Part shown: positions 27,361 through 36,778 of the stretch, piece after piece
Layout of the letters: each line of letters begins with the position of its first letter
Position numbering within the stretch: the stretch's first letter is position 1
Assembly: GCF_009497775.1 (NCBI RefSeq)
Contig: NZ_CP031012.1
Location: 124,001-188,000 of the forward strand
Direction of reading: 5' to 3'
Origin: Alcaligenes faecalis
Lineage (GTDB): Bacteria > Pseudomonadota > Gammaproteobacteria > Burkholderiales > Burkholderiaceae_B
Length of the DNA: 64,000 bases
Notes under the pieces: model-generated
Seen by the model: the letters and a program-made list of their open reading frames with translations, nothing else
What the model was told of the DNA's origin: nothing
Database searches by the model: none
Program-made: the position numbers and the translations under genes

Positions 27361-29952
27361 TTACTCCGCCTTGCTGGCCGTCTTTTTAGCAGCTGTTTTC
27401 TTGGCTGCCGTCTTCTTGGCCGCTGTTTTCTTCACTGCTGTCTTTTTAGCCGCCGCTTTAGTCGCCGTTTTCTTGGCGGCTGTTTTGCGACCTGGCTTCT
27501 CTGGGCGCGGCTCGAACTCAAAGCCGATCTTGCCGTCTGCCTGACGTACCAGGAAGGCTTTGAACTTGCGGTTGGTACGCGAAGACACGAAACCATCCAG
27601 CAGGTCTGTCTTGCCTTCGCCCAGCAGCTTGGCCATCTGCTCGCGGGTAATTTCCTGCTGCAAGATCACCTTGCCGCTACGGAAGTCGCAGCTCTTGGAC
27701 GGGCCAACCGACTTTTCGCACAAGTAACGCAAGCCGTGTTCAAAGACGGAAGACTGGCACTTGGGGCAGGGGCCGACCGGGGTCTGGCCGCTGAAATCCA
27801 GAGCTTCCTCATCATCGTCATCGTTCTGGCCGAAGTCGAACTCCAGCTTGTACTCGTCGGTGATGCGCAAGAGAGCAGCAAAGGGGCGACCCATCTTGCT
27901 GATGAAGCCAGGTAGTGGACCCAGTTCTTTCTTGGCCAACAGCTCTTCAACTTCAGGCAGCTCGAAGGTGCGACCACCTGGGTGCTTGCCAATGGAGAAA
28001 TCGCAAGCCGTGCAAGCATAACGACGGTAATTTTCTTTGACCACGCCACCACATTTAGGGCATGGAGTCTGCAAAGTCGCGTAATCGCCCGGAACCGTGT
28101 CGCGCTCGTATTCTTTAGCGCGCTTGACGATAACTTGCGTCATCTGCGCAATTTCACGCATGAACACGTCGCGGTCCAGCTGACGTTGCTCGATCTGCTT
28201 GAGCTGGTGCTCCCATTCGCCAGTCAGTTCGGGCGACGTCAGTTCGCTAACACCCAGACCGGACAACAAAGTCATCAGCTGACGTGCCTTGGCGCTAGGC
28301 ACCAGTTCGCGGCCTTCACGACGCAGATAGGCTTCGTTCAGCAGACCTTCAATAATGGCAGCGCGAGTGGCTGGTGTACCCAGACCGCGCTCGGACATGG
28401 CTTCACGCAAGGCTTCATCGTCAACCAGTTTGCCGGCGCTTTCCATGGCCGACAGCAAGGTCGCTTCCGTAAAGCGTGCAGGCGGCTTGGTGGCCAGCGC
28501 TTTGGTGTTCACATCTTCAGTGCGAACCTTCTCGCCATCGGCAACCGGCACCAGGGAAGCATCTTCACCTTGAGCATCGCGGCCATAAATAGCCAGCCAG
28601 CCCGGTTTGACCAGCACTTTGCCTTCTGTCTTGAAGTGGTGTCCCGACACCTGCGTAATACGCGTAGTGACGCGGAATTCCGCGGCTGGGAAGAACACGG
28701 CCAGGAAACGACGGCTGATCAGCTCGTAAATCTTGTGTTCGGCATCGCTCAGCTCCCGAGGCACCTGCAAGGTGGGGATGATGGCAAAGTGATCCGAAAC
28801 CTTTTTGTTGTCGAAAATCCGACGGTTGGGCTTGACCCATTTCTGCTCAACCACTTCCTGCGCAAACGGCTGTACCGAAGCGCTGGCAGGCGTACCGCTG
28901 TCAGCCAGCGCACGCATGGTCTCTTGCACCGTACTTATATAGTCTTCGGGCAGATAGCGCGAATCGGTACGTGGGTAAGTCAGGGCCTTGTGGCGTTCGT
29001 ACAGCGTCTGCGCCAAGGACAAGGTGGTCTTGGCGGAGAAACCGAAGCGCGAGTTGGCTTCGCGTTGCAGCGAGGTCAAATCAAACAAGGCGGGCGACAT
29101 CTGTGTGCTGGGCTTGGATTCCTCGGTGACTACACCGGGTTGCTCGCGGCAGGCGGCCACAATCGTTTGGGCAGCGGTCAGGGACCACAGACGCGAGTCT
29201 TTCTTCTCGGGGTCGTGCTCGTCTTTGGTGAATTTGGGGTCAAACCAGCGGCCGGTATACAAGCCGGCGGCAGCGATAAAGTCCGCGTGGACTTCCCAGT
29301 AATCGCGCGACACGAACTGGCGAATGCGGTTCTCGCGCTCGTTCACGATAGCCAGCGTGGGGGTTTGCACACGGCCCACGGGGGTTTTGAAAAAGCCGCC
29401 GTCCTTGCTGTTGAAGGCCGTCATGGCACGGGTGCCGTTAATGCCCACCAGCCAGTCTGCCTCGGCGCGCGAACGTGCCGCCGCTTCTAGCGGTTTCATG
29501 TCCTCGTCATCGCGCAGATTCTCAAATGCTTCACGAATCGCCGATTGTGTCATCGAACGTAACCAAAGCCTTTGCACCGGTTTTTTCGCCCCGGCGTACT
29601 GCATAATGTAGCGAAAAATCAGCTCACCCTCGCGCCCCGCGTCACAGGCATTAATAACAGCGGTGACATCTTTTCGTTTGATCAGCTTGACCAGCAGTTT
29701 CAAGCGCTCAGTCGATTTCTTGTCAGTCGGGTTGAGCTCAAACTGAGGGGGAATAACAGGTAGATGTGTGAAGCTCCACTTGCCGCGGACCGGATCATTA
29801 GGGGCCACCAGGCCCAGCAGATGGCCGATGCTGGAGGCCAGCACATAGCGATCGCTTTCAAAATAATCACCTTCTCGAGTGAAACCGCCCAATGCCCGCG
29901 AGATATCTACGGCGACTGAAGGTTTCTCGGCAATGATTAGTGTTTTATCCAT
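27361..29952 (-). CDS. topB: DNA topoisomerase III
   Basis: 863 residues from ATG 29952 (MDKTLIIAEKPSVAVDISRAL, the TOPRIM start). The catalytic tyrosine lies in ALTYPRTDSRYLPEDY, and the type IA core ends near residue 600. Two C4 zinc ribbons follow: CPKCGGVVKENYRRYACTAC and a second starting CPKCQSSVFEHGLRYLC. The last 40 residues are KKTAAKK-type repeats like a histone H1 tail, probably for DNA binding. It is longer than E. coli TopB (653). It relaxes negative supercoils and decatenates DNA. Transcribed divergently from a large membrane protein gene, while smg, a usual neighbour, lies beyond that gene. Confidence 0.95.
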   Translation of the reverse strand: MDKTLIIAEKPSVAVDISRALGGFTREGDYFESDRYVLASSIGHLLGLVAPNDPVRGKWSFTHLPVIPPQFELNPTDKKSTERLKLLVKLIKRKDVTAVINACDAGREGELIFRYIMQYAGAKKPVQRLWLRSMTQSAIREAFENLRDDEDMKPLEAAARSRAEADWLVGINGTRAMTAFNSKDGGFFKTPVGRVQTPTLAIVNERENRIRQFVSRDYWEVHADFIAAAGLYTGRWFDPKFTKDEHDPEKKDSRLWSLTAAQTIVAACREQPGVVTEESKPSTQMSPALFDLTSLQREANSRFGFSAKTTLSLAQTLYERHKALTYPRTDSRYLPEDYISTVQETMRALADSGTPASASVQPFAQEVVEQKWVKPNRRIFDNKKVSDHFAIIPTLQVPRELSDAEHKIYELISRRFLAVFFPAAEFRVTTRITQVSGHHFKTEGKVLVKPGWLAIYGRDAQGEDASLVPVADGEKVRTEDVNTKALATKPPARFTEATLLSAMESAGKLVDDEALREAMSERGLGTPATRAAIIEGLLNEAYLRREGRELVPSAKARQLMTLLSGLGVSELTSPELTGEWEHQLKQIEQRQLDRDVFMREIAQMTQVIVKRAKEYERDTVPGDYATLQTPCPKCGGVVKENYRRYACTACDFSIGKHPGGRTFELPEVEELLAKKELGPLPGFISKMGRPFAALLRITDEYKLEFDFGQNDDDDEEALDFSGQTPVGPCPKCQSSVFEHGLRYLCEKSVGPSKSCDFRSGKVILQQEITREQMAKLLGEGKTDLLDGFVSSRTNRKFKAFLVRQADGKIGFEFEPRPEKPGRKTAAKKTATKAAAKKTAVKKTAAKKTAAKKTAAKKTASKAE

Positions 29953-30014
29953 ATGATTCCAGTGACAGCAACTGCGCTGCAATGCGCGAAATGATACGAG
30001 GTGCTTATCCCTCT

Positions 30015-32684
30015 ATGCAAGTTATGAGACCTGACAAGACTAACGTATGGCCAACGGACTGGCGAGTGTTTCTGACAAAACTGGCCTGGGGTTTGGCCGT
30101 TTTGCTGCTCGCCAGTGGTCTGGTGACCTGGATTGCGGCCAATTGGGAAAACTGGGGGCACGTAGCCAAATTTGCCCTGGCTCAAGGCGCCGTGCTGGTT
30201 TCTGCAGGGCTGGCCTTGCTGTTTCGCCGACGTTCCGGTGGCTGGGGTCATGATCTGGGAGTGCCTGCTGCTTTGACCGGCCTGGCCGCCGTGGCCACGG
30301 GCGGTTTGCTGGCGCTGATTGGCCAGACTTATCAGACTGGCGCAGACCCTTGGCAGCTTTTCGCATTGTGGACTGTGCTGATCATACCTTGGGTATTCAC
30401 AGTGCGCAGTGTCTTTCTGTCCGTGCTGTGGCTGGTACTGATCAATACCGCCTTGTACCTATGGATAGATGTGACCCGCCTGGGCTGGTTTGAGCGCACC
30501 TATACCTCGCAGACCTTGATGGCTCTGGGGGTGAATGCGCTGCTCTTGCTGGCGGCCGAAACCATCTGGCGTGCGCGTCATGACCCGTGGCGCATCTTGC
30601 CGCGTGTGGCGGCAATTGCGGTGGGCTTTTTCATCGGTGCCCAGGTCATGGAGGGCGACTTCCTGCTGGGACTGGTCCTGTTCCTGGCGCTGTACGGTAT
30701 TTATCATTACCGTCGCCCTGACCTGCTGATCATGTCGTTGGCCTCCTTCGGGGCTTATGGTTCCTTGAGTGCGCTGATCATCGAGCATGCGGGGAATGCC
30801 TTCCTCTTGATTGTGGTGGTGATTGTGGGCCTGGGCCTGGGGCTGCTGCGTTTCTTGCAGCAGCAGGTCGTCAATTGGCGACGGACTCATGGCGGTGATG
30901 TGCAGGCTGCTAAAGAAGATACGGCGGGCGTTATCAAGGCGGACGCAGGTGCTGGGACGCTTGAAGCGGCTGCAACTCAATCAACCGTCAACGCAGCAGC
31001 GGCAACAAGTCCTGCGGTTTCAACAGCAGAGGTCCTGGCCAATGCTCAGGCCAGCGTTCAGGCTGATGCCGCTCCCCAAGCGCAACATCTGGCCCAGGCA
31101 GATGCACTGGATGCCCAAGGCAGTGACGAACATCACCCTTGGTATCTGCGGCTGATCAAGCTGTTCCTGTTTCTGTTGCTGCCGCTGATCATCCTGCTGT
31201 ATCTGGTCGTCTCGCTGGATTTGAGCCTGGAAGTGCTGGGTGTATTGGGCGGGATCATGGCGGTGGTGTCCCCGATTCTGTTTGCCAAAGCGCATACGGT
31301 GCCTAGCCGGGATCTGGTGGGCGGCTGGGTGGCGTGCGCGATCCTGCTGCTTAGTGCGCCCATTGTGGACATGCGTTATCCCTGGCCCCATGAAGTCAGC
31401 GCCATGCTGGCTGTGGTGATCAGCACTTTGCTGTACAGACAGGCCAAGGGCCAGTTTGTGCTGCGCATGTTGCTGACACTCTGGGCTTTGGCCGCGATCG
31501 AGTTCCTGGTGATCGAGCGCCTGTTTGATCGCTGGACCATGATGCCTTACTGGGTGCTGGAAATGCCCGCGGCCGTCATGTTCTTGGCGGCGTTGCTGCT
31601 GGGACATCTCTATTTGCGCGAGGGCAAGAAGTCCACTTTCTGGCAGCCCCTGTTCTGGTCCTTGTTGCTGTGCGCTCAAATCCACATTGTGTCTGCAGGC
31701 GCCCTGTTTTTCTCCATGCCCTTCTGGGATGAAACCCGCCCTTATCTGACACCAGCCGGTTTCCTGCTGGCGGTGGCTCCAGTAGCCATCCTGGCGTTTT
31801 ACTGGCGCGGTTGGCGCGAACAGCCTCTGGTCTATGGCATTGCTTTGCTGGGCCTGGCTGCCTTGTGCGCAGTCTGGACGCCCTATCCGCCTGTGGCCTT
31901 GGCCCTGAGCTGGATTCTGGCCGCATACGCCTGGCGTTACCTGAGCTTGATGGCCGTGGCGGTAGCCATGGGCTTGTTCTGCCTGTGGCGCCTGTATTAC
32001 ATCCTGAACATCAGCCTGTTGGACAAGGCCGAGCTGTTGTTGGCAACTGGCGTAGGCTGCCTGGTGTTTGCTTACCTGGGCCAGTTGGGACGTAAGAAAG
32101 TGGTGGCAGATGCGCCGGTGCAGGCAGCTCCTAAAGGCATTCTGGCCAGCGTGTTGCTGGGGACTGTGCTGGTACTGGGCGTGGCTAATGTGGCCATTGT
32201 GCAAAAAGAACGGATCCTGAGCGACGGCCAGACTGTATTGCTGGAGCTGGCCCCTGTGGACCCGCGCTCCTTGATGCAGGGCGACTATATGTCCTTGAAT
32301 TTTGCCCTGTCGGAAAACCTGTCTTATCTGGCCTGGCGCTTGCCCAAGGATGCCGTCGCCAAGATTGACTCCCAGCAGTGGGTCGTGATTGGCGTACAGC
32401 TGGATGAGAACAAGGTGGCGAAGATGAAAGGTGTTTATCTGGAGCTGGATGGCCAGGAGCGTCTATGGAGCGAAGAAGGCCCCGTGGCTGAAACGGGCGA
32501 TGTGATGCGCTTGCGCATGCGTCGTCACCGCAATAACTGGACGCCCGGCACGGATGCCTGGTTCTTTGCGGAAGGCGCGGCAGATCGCTTTGATGCGGCC
32601 CGTTACGGCGAGTTTGCCGTGGTCGAGAACGGCCAAAGCTTGCTGCGTGCGATGCTGGACAAGGACAGACAGGCCATCAAGTAA
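30015..32684 (+). CDS. Large DUF2157/DUF4401/GDYXXLXY fusion membrane protein
   Basis: 889 residues from ATG 30015 (GAGGTG 11 nt upstream); ATGs at 29982, 29991 and 30024 are alternatives. The N-terminal third looks like DUF2157 (GLVTWIAANWENWGHVAKFALAQ, LALIGQTYQTGADPWQLFALW). Then comes an Ala/Gln-rich soluble insert (about 290-370), a long helical part resembling DUF4401, and a C-terminal soluble domain with the GDYXXLXY signature (VDPRSLMQGDYMSLNFAL). About 20 hydrophobic helices overall. These three modules are often separate adjacent genes, and here they form one chain. Function unknown. It is inserted on the opposite strand between topB and smg. Confidence 0.8.
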   Translation: MQVMRPDKTNVWPTDWRVFLTKLAWGLAVLLLASGLVTWIAANWENWGHVAKFALAQGAVLVSAGLALLFRRRSGGWGHDLGVPAALTGLAAVATGGLLALIGQTYQTGADPWQLFALWTVLIIPWVFTVRSVFLSVLWLVLINTALYLWIDVTRLGWFERTYTSQTLMALGVNALLLLAAETIWRARHDPWRILPRVAAIAVGFFIGAQVMEGDFLLGLVLFLALYGIYHYRRPDLLIMSLASFGAYGSLSALIIEHAGNAFLLIVVVIVGLGLGLLRFLQQQVVNWRRTHGGDVQAAKEDTAGVIKADAGAGTLEAAATQSTVNAAAATSPAVSTAEVLANAQASVQADAAPQAQHLAQADALDAQGSDEHHPWYLRLIKLFLFLLLPLIILLYLVVSLDLSLEVLGVLGGIMAVVSPILFAKAHTVPSRDLVGGWVACAILLLSAPIVDMRYPWPHEVSAMLAVVISTLLYRQAKGQFVLRMLLTLWALAAIEFLVIERLFDRWTMMPYWVLEMPAAVMFLAALLLGHLYLREGKKSTFWQPLFWSLLLCAQIHIVSAGALFFSMPFWDETRPYLTPAGFLLAVAPVAILAFYWRGWREQPLVYGIALLGLAALCAVWTPYPPVALALSWILAAYAWRYLSLMAVAVAMGLFCLWRLYYILNISLLDKAELLLATGVGCLVFAYLGQLGRKKVVADAPVQAAPKGILASVLLGTVLVLGVANVAIVQKERILSDGQTVLLELAPVDPRSLMQGDYMSLNFALSENLSYLAWRLPKDAVAKIDSQQWVVIGVQLDENKVAKMKGVYLELDGQERLWSEEGPVAETGDVMRLRMRRHRNNWTPGTDAWFFAEGAADRFDAARYGEFAVVENGQSLLRAMLDKDRQAIK

Positions 32685-32805
32685 GCCTGTGCCAGCTGTC
32701 CTGAGGCCGGATTGCTTTTAACAGAGGCGATCCGGCTTTCCTGTATCCGGGCTGTCTCTATAAAGAAGGCTAAATACCGTCCAAGCGATGGCAGGACCCA
32801 TCAAA

Positions 32806-32848
32806 AAGGCCCGAATCCGCTGAAGTGTCGGATTCGGGCCTTGGTTTT
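32806..32848 (+). terminator. Strong terminator after the DUF2157 fusion gene
   Basis: AAGGCCCGAATCCG / CGGATTCGGGCCTT, 14-bp perfect arms with a 9-nt loop, followed by GGTTTTTT. A weaker hairpin (GCCGGATTGC / GCGATCCGGC) precedes it at about 32707-32735. Confidence 0.9.
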
Positions 32849-32914
32849 TTGTGTTGAAGGACCCTCTTTATCGGGGCCGTTTCCTGAACAAAAAATAGGT
32901 TCCTGTGTATCAGC

Positions 32915-33373
32915 TTAGTGGGACTGACGGGTGGAGTCGTCGCTGAGCAGCTCTTCAAAGATCAGGTGATCGATTTCGGCTTCGTGGCTCCACAAAACCA
33001 TCAGGGCGACAATTTTTATTTTGTCCAACGAGACCGGGCTTTCGTCCACCGTCATGGCGCTTTCAATCAGAATTTCGCGCAGGTGGGCGGTAAGAGCGCC
33101 GGAATTTTGCAAAAAGGTGATGAAACCCATCGCGTCAGCGCCCAGCACATTTTGTTCGTGCTCGGAAAAAATACGCTGACTGTTGGGACTGAGTTGAGCC
33201 GTAGGCTGACACTGTTGCGAGGTCTCGCCCAGTGCATGTAACCAGCCCAGTGCGTCGTTGATGTCCTCGTCTTCAAAGCCAATAGCGGCCAATTTGTGGG
33301 CCAGAACCTCCGCCTTGGGACAGGACTGGGGGTTGTAATACGTCTCGAATAGATAAACCAGGATATCAAACAT
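32915..33373 (-). CDS. smg: Smg family protein (DUF494)
   Basis: 152 residues, the usual length. The Smg pattern is clear: MFDILVYLFETYYNPQSCPK at the start, GFEDEDINDALGWLHAL, and the C-terminal IKIVALMVLWSHEAEIDHLIFEELL. The role of Smg is not established; in many proteobacteria it lies between dprA and topB. Here the order on the minus strand is smg, then (across an opposite-strand insertion) topB. dprA is absent from the expected place upstream, where a repeat array and gluQ are found instead. Expressed alone from a promoter in the 33374-33662 region. Confidence 0.92.
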   Translation of the reverse strand: MFDILVYLFETYYNPQSCPKAEVLAHKLAAIGFEDEDINDALGWLHALGETSQQCQPTAQLSPNSQRIFSEHEQNVLGADAMGFITFLQNSGALTAHLREILIESAMTVDESPVSLDKIKIVALMVLWSHEAEIDHLIFEELLSDDSTRQSH

Positions 33374-33662
33374 GGGTATAAGGTTGCCGTCCTAAGTGAT
33401 TAAAAAAACTGCGTGATTTCGGTAACCAGTGACCAAACTTTACGCTGATTTGCGGTAGGGGGCAAATGGGGTGTTCAGGGGATGGATGAGTCTTGCCTTG
33501 TGCATCCGGGCGGCTTTTCGCCGGGTTTTGCTCTGGCAGACGTCCTTTGCGGCAGGGCGTCTTTATGATTGAAACATAAATCGATTGTTGGGGCAGAAAC
33601 TGTCGTTTATTTGAAACCCTGCAAGTGGGATCACAGCGGCTGAAAGGTCTCTAAACTAGCTG
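33374..33662. other. Spacer upstream of smg
   Basis: No gene. A hairpin AGACGTCC / GGGCGTCT (one G-T pair, 33538-33562) with a short T-rich tail could end a small plus-strand transcript, and CGGGCG / CGCCGGG at about 33507-33525 forms another stem. Neither is strong enough to call an RNA gene. Confidence 0.35.
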
Positions 33663-33716
33663 GCATCCGCATCCGCATCCGCATCCGCATCCGCATCCGC
33701 ATCCGCATCCGCATCC
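33663..33716. repeat. Tandem repeat, 9 perfect copies of GCATCC
   Basis: Nine uninterrupted copies (54 bp) of a hexamer, starting only 16 bp past the gluQ stop codon, so it is transcribed as the start of the gluQ 3' region. No hairpin terminator separates it from the gene. Confidence 0.95.
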
Positions 33717-33732
33717 AGCCTAGGCTCGTGGC

Positions 33733-34641
33733 TCAGTTGTTCGGGCTTGGCTCCGCAGGCAGCGGGAAGCGCTGCGCCCAGGCGCTGATGGCCTGACTCC
33801 AGAATTCGTCCAGGGTGTTCGCAGCCAAGGGAGCAAAACCCAGAAAAGCCCAGACCCGTTGCAGCGTCTCCATTGGATGGTCCAGGTCAAAGGCCGGGGC
33901 ATGGTTCTGTTTGGAGAGCTTGCGGCCTTGTTCATCGCAGGCCAGCGGCACGTGCAACGTGCGCGGGACAGGCAGGCCCAGGACTTTTTGCAAGACGCGC
34001 TGGCGGGCTGTGGAGCTGAGCAAGTCGGCGCCGCGCACAACATCGGTGATCTGGCTGTCCGCATCATCAATGACTACAACAAACTGGTAGGCCCAGAGCT
34101 TGTCGGCGCGCTTAAGAATGTAGTCCCCTACTTCTTTGGCTACGTCCTGCTGTTGCGGCCCGGCCCAGCGATCGGTGAAGTGTTCCACCCCTTCCGGGAC
34201 ACGTAGCCGCCATGCACGGATGGTACGGTCTGCCGGGATGCCGTGGCGGCAGGTGCCTGCATAGGGATATTCGTGCGAATCCGGGGCGACTGGCATGGAA
34301 GCCGCCAGAATCTCCTGACGGGTGCAGGTGCAGCCGTAGACCAGATTCCGCTCGCGCAGGCCATCAAACACTTCCTGATAGCGTGCCAGCCGCTGACTTT
34401 GCCAAATCACCTCGCCATCCCAGTGCATGCCCAGACCTTGGAGCTGCTGCATGATGATCTGGTCGGCCCCCGCAACCACGCGTGGCGTGTCTATATCTTC
34501 AATGCGCAGTAGCCAGCGCCCGTTCTGGGCACGTGCATCCAGGTAGCTGGCCATGGCGGCAACCAGCGAACCCTCGTGCAAGGGACCACTGGGACTAGGC
34601 GCAAAGCGACCACAGTAGGGGGTAAGGGGCTGGGCGGTCAT
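33733..34641 (-). CDS. gluQ: Glutamyl-Q tRNA(Asp) synthetase
   Basis: 302 residues, the size of GluQ-RS (YadB), a shortened glutamyl-tRNA synthetase lacking the anticodon domain. The class I HIGH-like motif is [19 protein letters not shown], and the KMSKS-like motif is [11 protein letters not shown] zinc site is suggested by [10 protein letters not shown] with a later [30 protein letters not shown] is a family block. The enzyme attaches Glu to queuosine at position 34 of tRNA-Asp. It lies downstream of the liu genes, but a hairpin separates it from liuD. The start has no clear Shine-Dalgarno sequence. Confidence 0.95.
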   Translation of the reverse strand: MTAQPLTPYCGRFAPSPSGPLHEGSLVAAMASYLDARAQNGRWLLRIEDIDTPRVVAGADQIIMQQLQGLGMHWDGEVIWQSQRLARYQEVFDGLRERNLVYGCTCTRQEILAASMPVAPDSHEYPYAGTCRHGIPADRTIRAWRLRVPEGVEHFTDRWAGPQQQDVAKEVGDYILKRADKLWAYQFVVVIDDADSQITDVVRGADLLSSTARQRVLQKVLGLPVPRTLHVPLACDEQGRKLSKQNHAPAFDLDHPMETLQRVWAFLGFAPLAANTLDEFWSQAISAWAQRFPLPAEPSPNN

Positions 34642-34657
34642 GAGTCGTTCTTAACGG

Positions 34658-34683
34658 CAAGAGCCCCTGTGTGGGGGCTCTTG
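34658..34683 (-). terminator. Hairpin between liuD and gluQ
   Basis: CAAGAGCCCC / GGGGCTCTTG, 10-bp perfect arms with a 6-nt loop, about 70 bp past the liuD stop. The T-run is weak on the minus strand, so read-through into gluQ is possible. Confidence 0.55.
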
Positions 34684-34751
34684 TTTGTGCGACTTTACGC
34701 CTATTTTTCCAGCCCGGCAATGCGTTTTACACGGGCTGAAAGGGAGGAGTT

Positions 34752-36764
34752 TTAGCTCTCCATTGTGACCAGTTCTGCGCCTTCGGGCACTTGATCGCCC
34801 ACCGCAAAGAACAGCTCGGCTACAGTGCCATCGGCAGGTGCCTGAATGGAGTGTTCCATTTTCATGGCTTCCATCACCAGCAGCACATCGCCCTGTTTGA
34901 CGCTGGTGCCGGGTTCCACATTCAGGGCAATAATCTTGCCTGGCATGGGAGCGGTCAGGCGGCCACCGTGGGCTTCCTGACTGTTGGTGCCAGCACTGGC
35001 CAGGGTGTCGACCACGGCCAGAGTCCAGTCCGAACCGGCCTGGGCAACTTGCAGATGCTCGCCATCTTGCAGCACCTGGGCGCGGTATTCGACCTGATCC
35101 AGCCACAGACGCAAAGTCAGGGTTTTGGCCAGATCAGCCCTTGCCTCGGCTTGCCAGCGCAGCGCGTGTTGGGTTTCGCCCAGCGTGATCTGCCACTGGT
35201 TTTCACGACGTTGCAGCACAACTTCGTGGGCTTGCTCGCCCAGTTGCAGGGCCACTTTCTGGTCGTAGTCCCCGCTCAGACGCCAGGCGTCGTGTACGGC
35301 CCACGGGTCGGAGTTTTGGGCTTGCCCGCTCATACCTTGGTGAGTCAGCACGGCGCAGGCGGCAAAGGCCAAGACAGAAGCCGGAACGTCCTGATTGCTG
35401 GGGAACAGCGCATCGTGACGACGTGGGATCAGACCCGTATCCAGATCGGCCTGGGCAAAGGCTTCATCGCCCAGCAAGCGTTGCAGGAAGGTCTTGTTGG
35501 TGTGTACACCGGCCACCTGAGTGTCAGCCAGCGTGCGAATCAGGCGACGACGGGCCTGTTCACGATCAGCACCATGGGTGATGACCTTGGCGATCATGGG
35601 ATCGTAGAAGGGGCTGATCACGCTGCCTTCACGCACACCGCTGTCGATACGCACATCACCAGAGGTAAAGGACGCGTGGGCGGGGTACTGCAAGCTGCGC
35701 AGCGTACCGATGGACGGCAGGAAGTCCTTATCGGGGTTTTCTGCGTAGATACGCACCTCGATGGCGTGGCCGTTGATGCTCAGCTCGTCCTGTTTGGCAG
35801 GCAAAGGCTGGCCGTCGGCCACACGAAGCTGCCATTCCACCAGATCGTGGCCGGTAATCAGTTCGGTGACCGGGTGTTCCACTTGCAGGCGGGTATTCAT
35901 TTCCATGAAGTAGAAACGTCCGTCCTGCTCGGCAATGAACTCCACCGTGCCTGCGCCCACATAGTTCACTGCGCGGGCCGCAGCAATGGCGGCTTCGCCC
36001 ATGGCCTGGCGACGCTCGGGCGTCATGCCGGGGGCGGGGGCTTCTTCAATCACTTTCTGGTGACGGCGCTGTACAGAACAATCGCGCTCGAACAGGTAGA
36101 CGTACTCGCCATGTTGGTCACCAAAGACCTGGATTTCGATATGGCGTGGCTTGGTGATGTAGCGTTCGATCAGCACGCGGTCGTCGCTAAAGCTGCTGGC
36201 AGCTTCGCGCTGGCAAGAGCGCAAGGCTTCCAGAAATGCGCCGGATTCTTCCACAATGCGCATGCCCTTGCCGCCACCGCCAGCACTGGCTTTGATCAGC
36301 ACGGGGTAGCCGATGTTGTCGGCTTGCTGGTGCAGGAAGTCGGGGTCCTGGTTGTCGCCGTGGTAACCGGGCACCAAAGGCACACCGGCTTTTTCCATCA
36401 GGGATTTGGCGGCGGATTTGCTACCCATGGCCGCAATGGCTTGAGCAGGTGGGCCTACAAAAATAATGCCGGCTTCTTCACAAGCGCGAGCAAAGTGCTC
36501 GTTCTCGGACAGAAAACCATAGCCAGGGTGGATGGCATTCGCGCCAGTGGCACGGGCGGCTTCCAGAATGGCGTCGATCTTCAAGTAACTGTCGCGTGGC
36601 TCGGGGCCACCGATGCGTACGGCTTGATCACAAGCACGTACGTGCTGGGCGTCGGCGTCCGCGTCGGAGTAAACCGCAACGGTACGCAGCCCCAGGCTGC
36701 GGGCAGTGGCGGCCACCCGGCAGGCAATTTCACCGCGATTGGCTATCAGCAGGGTCTGAAACAC
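34752..36764 (-). CDS. liuD: Methylcrotonyl-CoA carboxylase biotin-containing subunit
   Basis: 670 residues from a GTG start (36764) with AAGGAG well placed. Biotin carboxylase domain from residue 1 (FQTLLIANRGEIACRVAATARSLG), ATP-grasp glycine-rich loop KASAGGGGKGMRIV, and catalytic EMNTRLQVEHPVTELITG. The biotin carboxyl carrier domain is at the C-terminus with the biotinylated lysine in VMEAMKMEHSIQAPADGTV. With LiuB, encoded 14 bp upstream, it carboxylates 3-methylcrotonyl-CoA in leucine breakdown. The partner gene distinguishes it from acetyl- or propionyl-CoA carboxylases. Confidence 0.93.
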   Translation of the reverse strand: MFQTLLIANRGEIACRVAATARSLGLRTVAVYSDADADAQHVRACDQAVRIGGPEPRDSYLKIDAILEAARATGANAIHPGYGFLSENEHFARACEEAGIIFVGPPAQAIAAMGSKSAAKSLMEKAGVPLVPGYHGDNQDPDFLHQQADNIGYPVLIKASAGGGGKGMRIVEESGAFLEALRSCQREAASSFSDDRVLIERYITKPRHIEIQVFGDQHGEYVYLFERDCSVQRRHQKVIEEAPAPGMTPERRQAMGEAAIAAARAVNYVGAGTVEFIAEQDGRFYFMEMNTRLQVEHPVTELITGHDLVEWQLRVADGQPLPAKQDELSINGHAIEVRIYAENPDKDFLPSIGTLRSLQYPAHASFTSGDVRIDSGVREGSVISPFYDPMIAKVITHGADREQARRRLIRTLADTQVAGVHTNKTFLQRLLGDEAFAQADLDTGLIPRRHDALFPSNQDVPASVLAFAACAVLTHQGMSGQAQNSDPWAVHDAWRLSGDYDQKVALQLGEQAHEVVLQRRENQWQITLGETQHALRWQAEARADLAKTLTLRLWLDQVEYRAQVLQDGEHLQVAQAGSDWTLAVVDTLASAGTNSQEAHGGRLTAPMPGKIIALNVEPGTSVKQGDVLLVMEAMKMEHSIQAPADGTVAELFFAVGDQVPEGAELVTMES

Positions 36765-36778
36765 AGTGTCTCCTTGTC

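Noticed and set aside
33663..33716. Hexamer array considered as a CRISPR
   Set aside because: Pure 6-bp tandem units with no spacers and no cas genes; the same holds for the arrays at 11168, 55007 and 61939.
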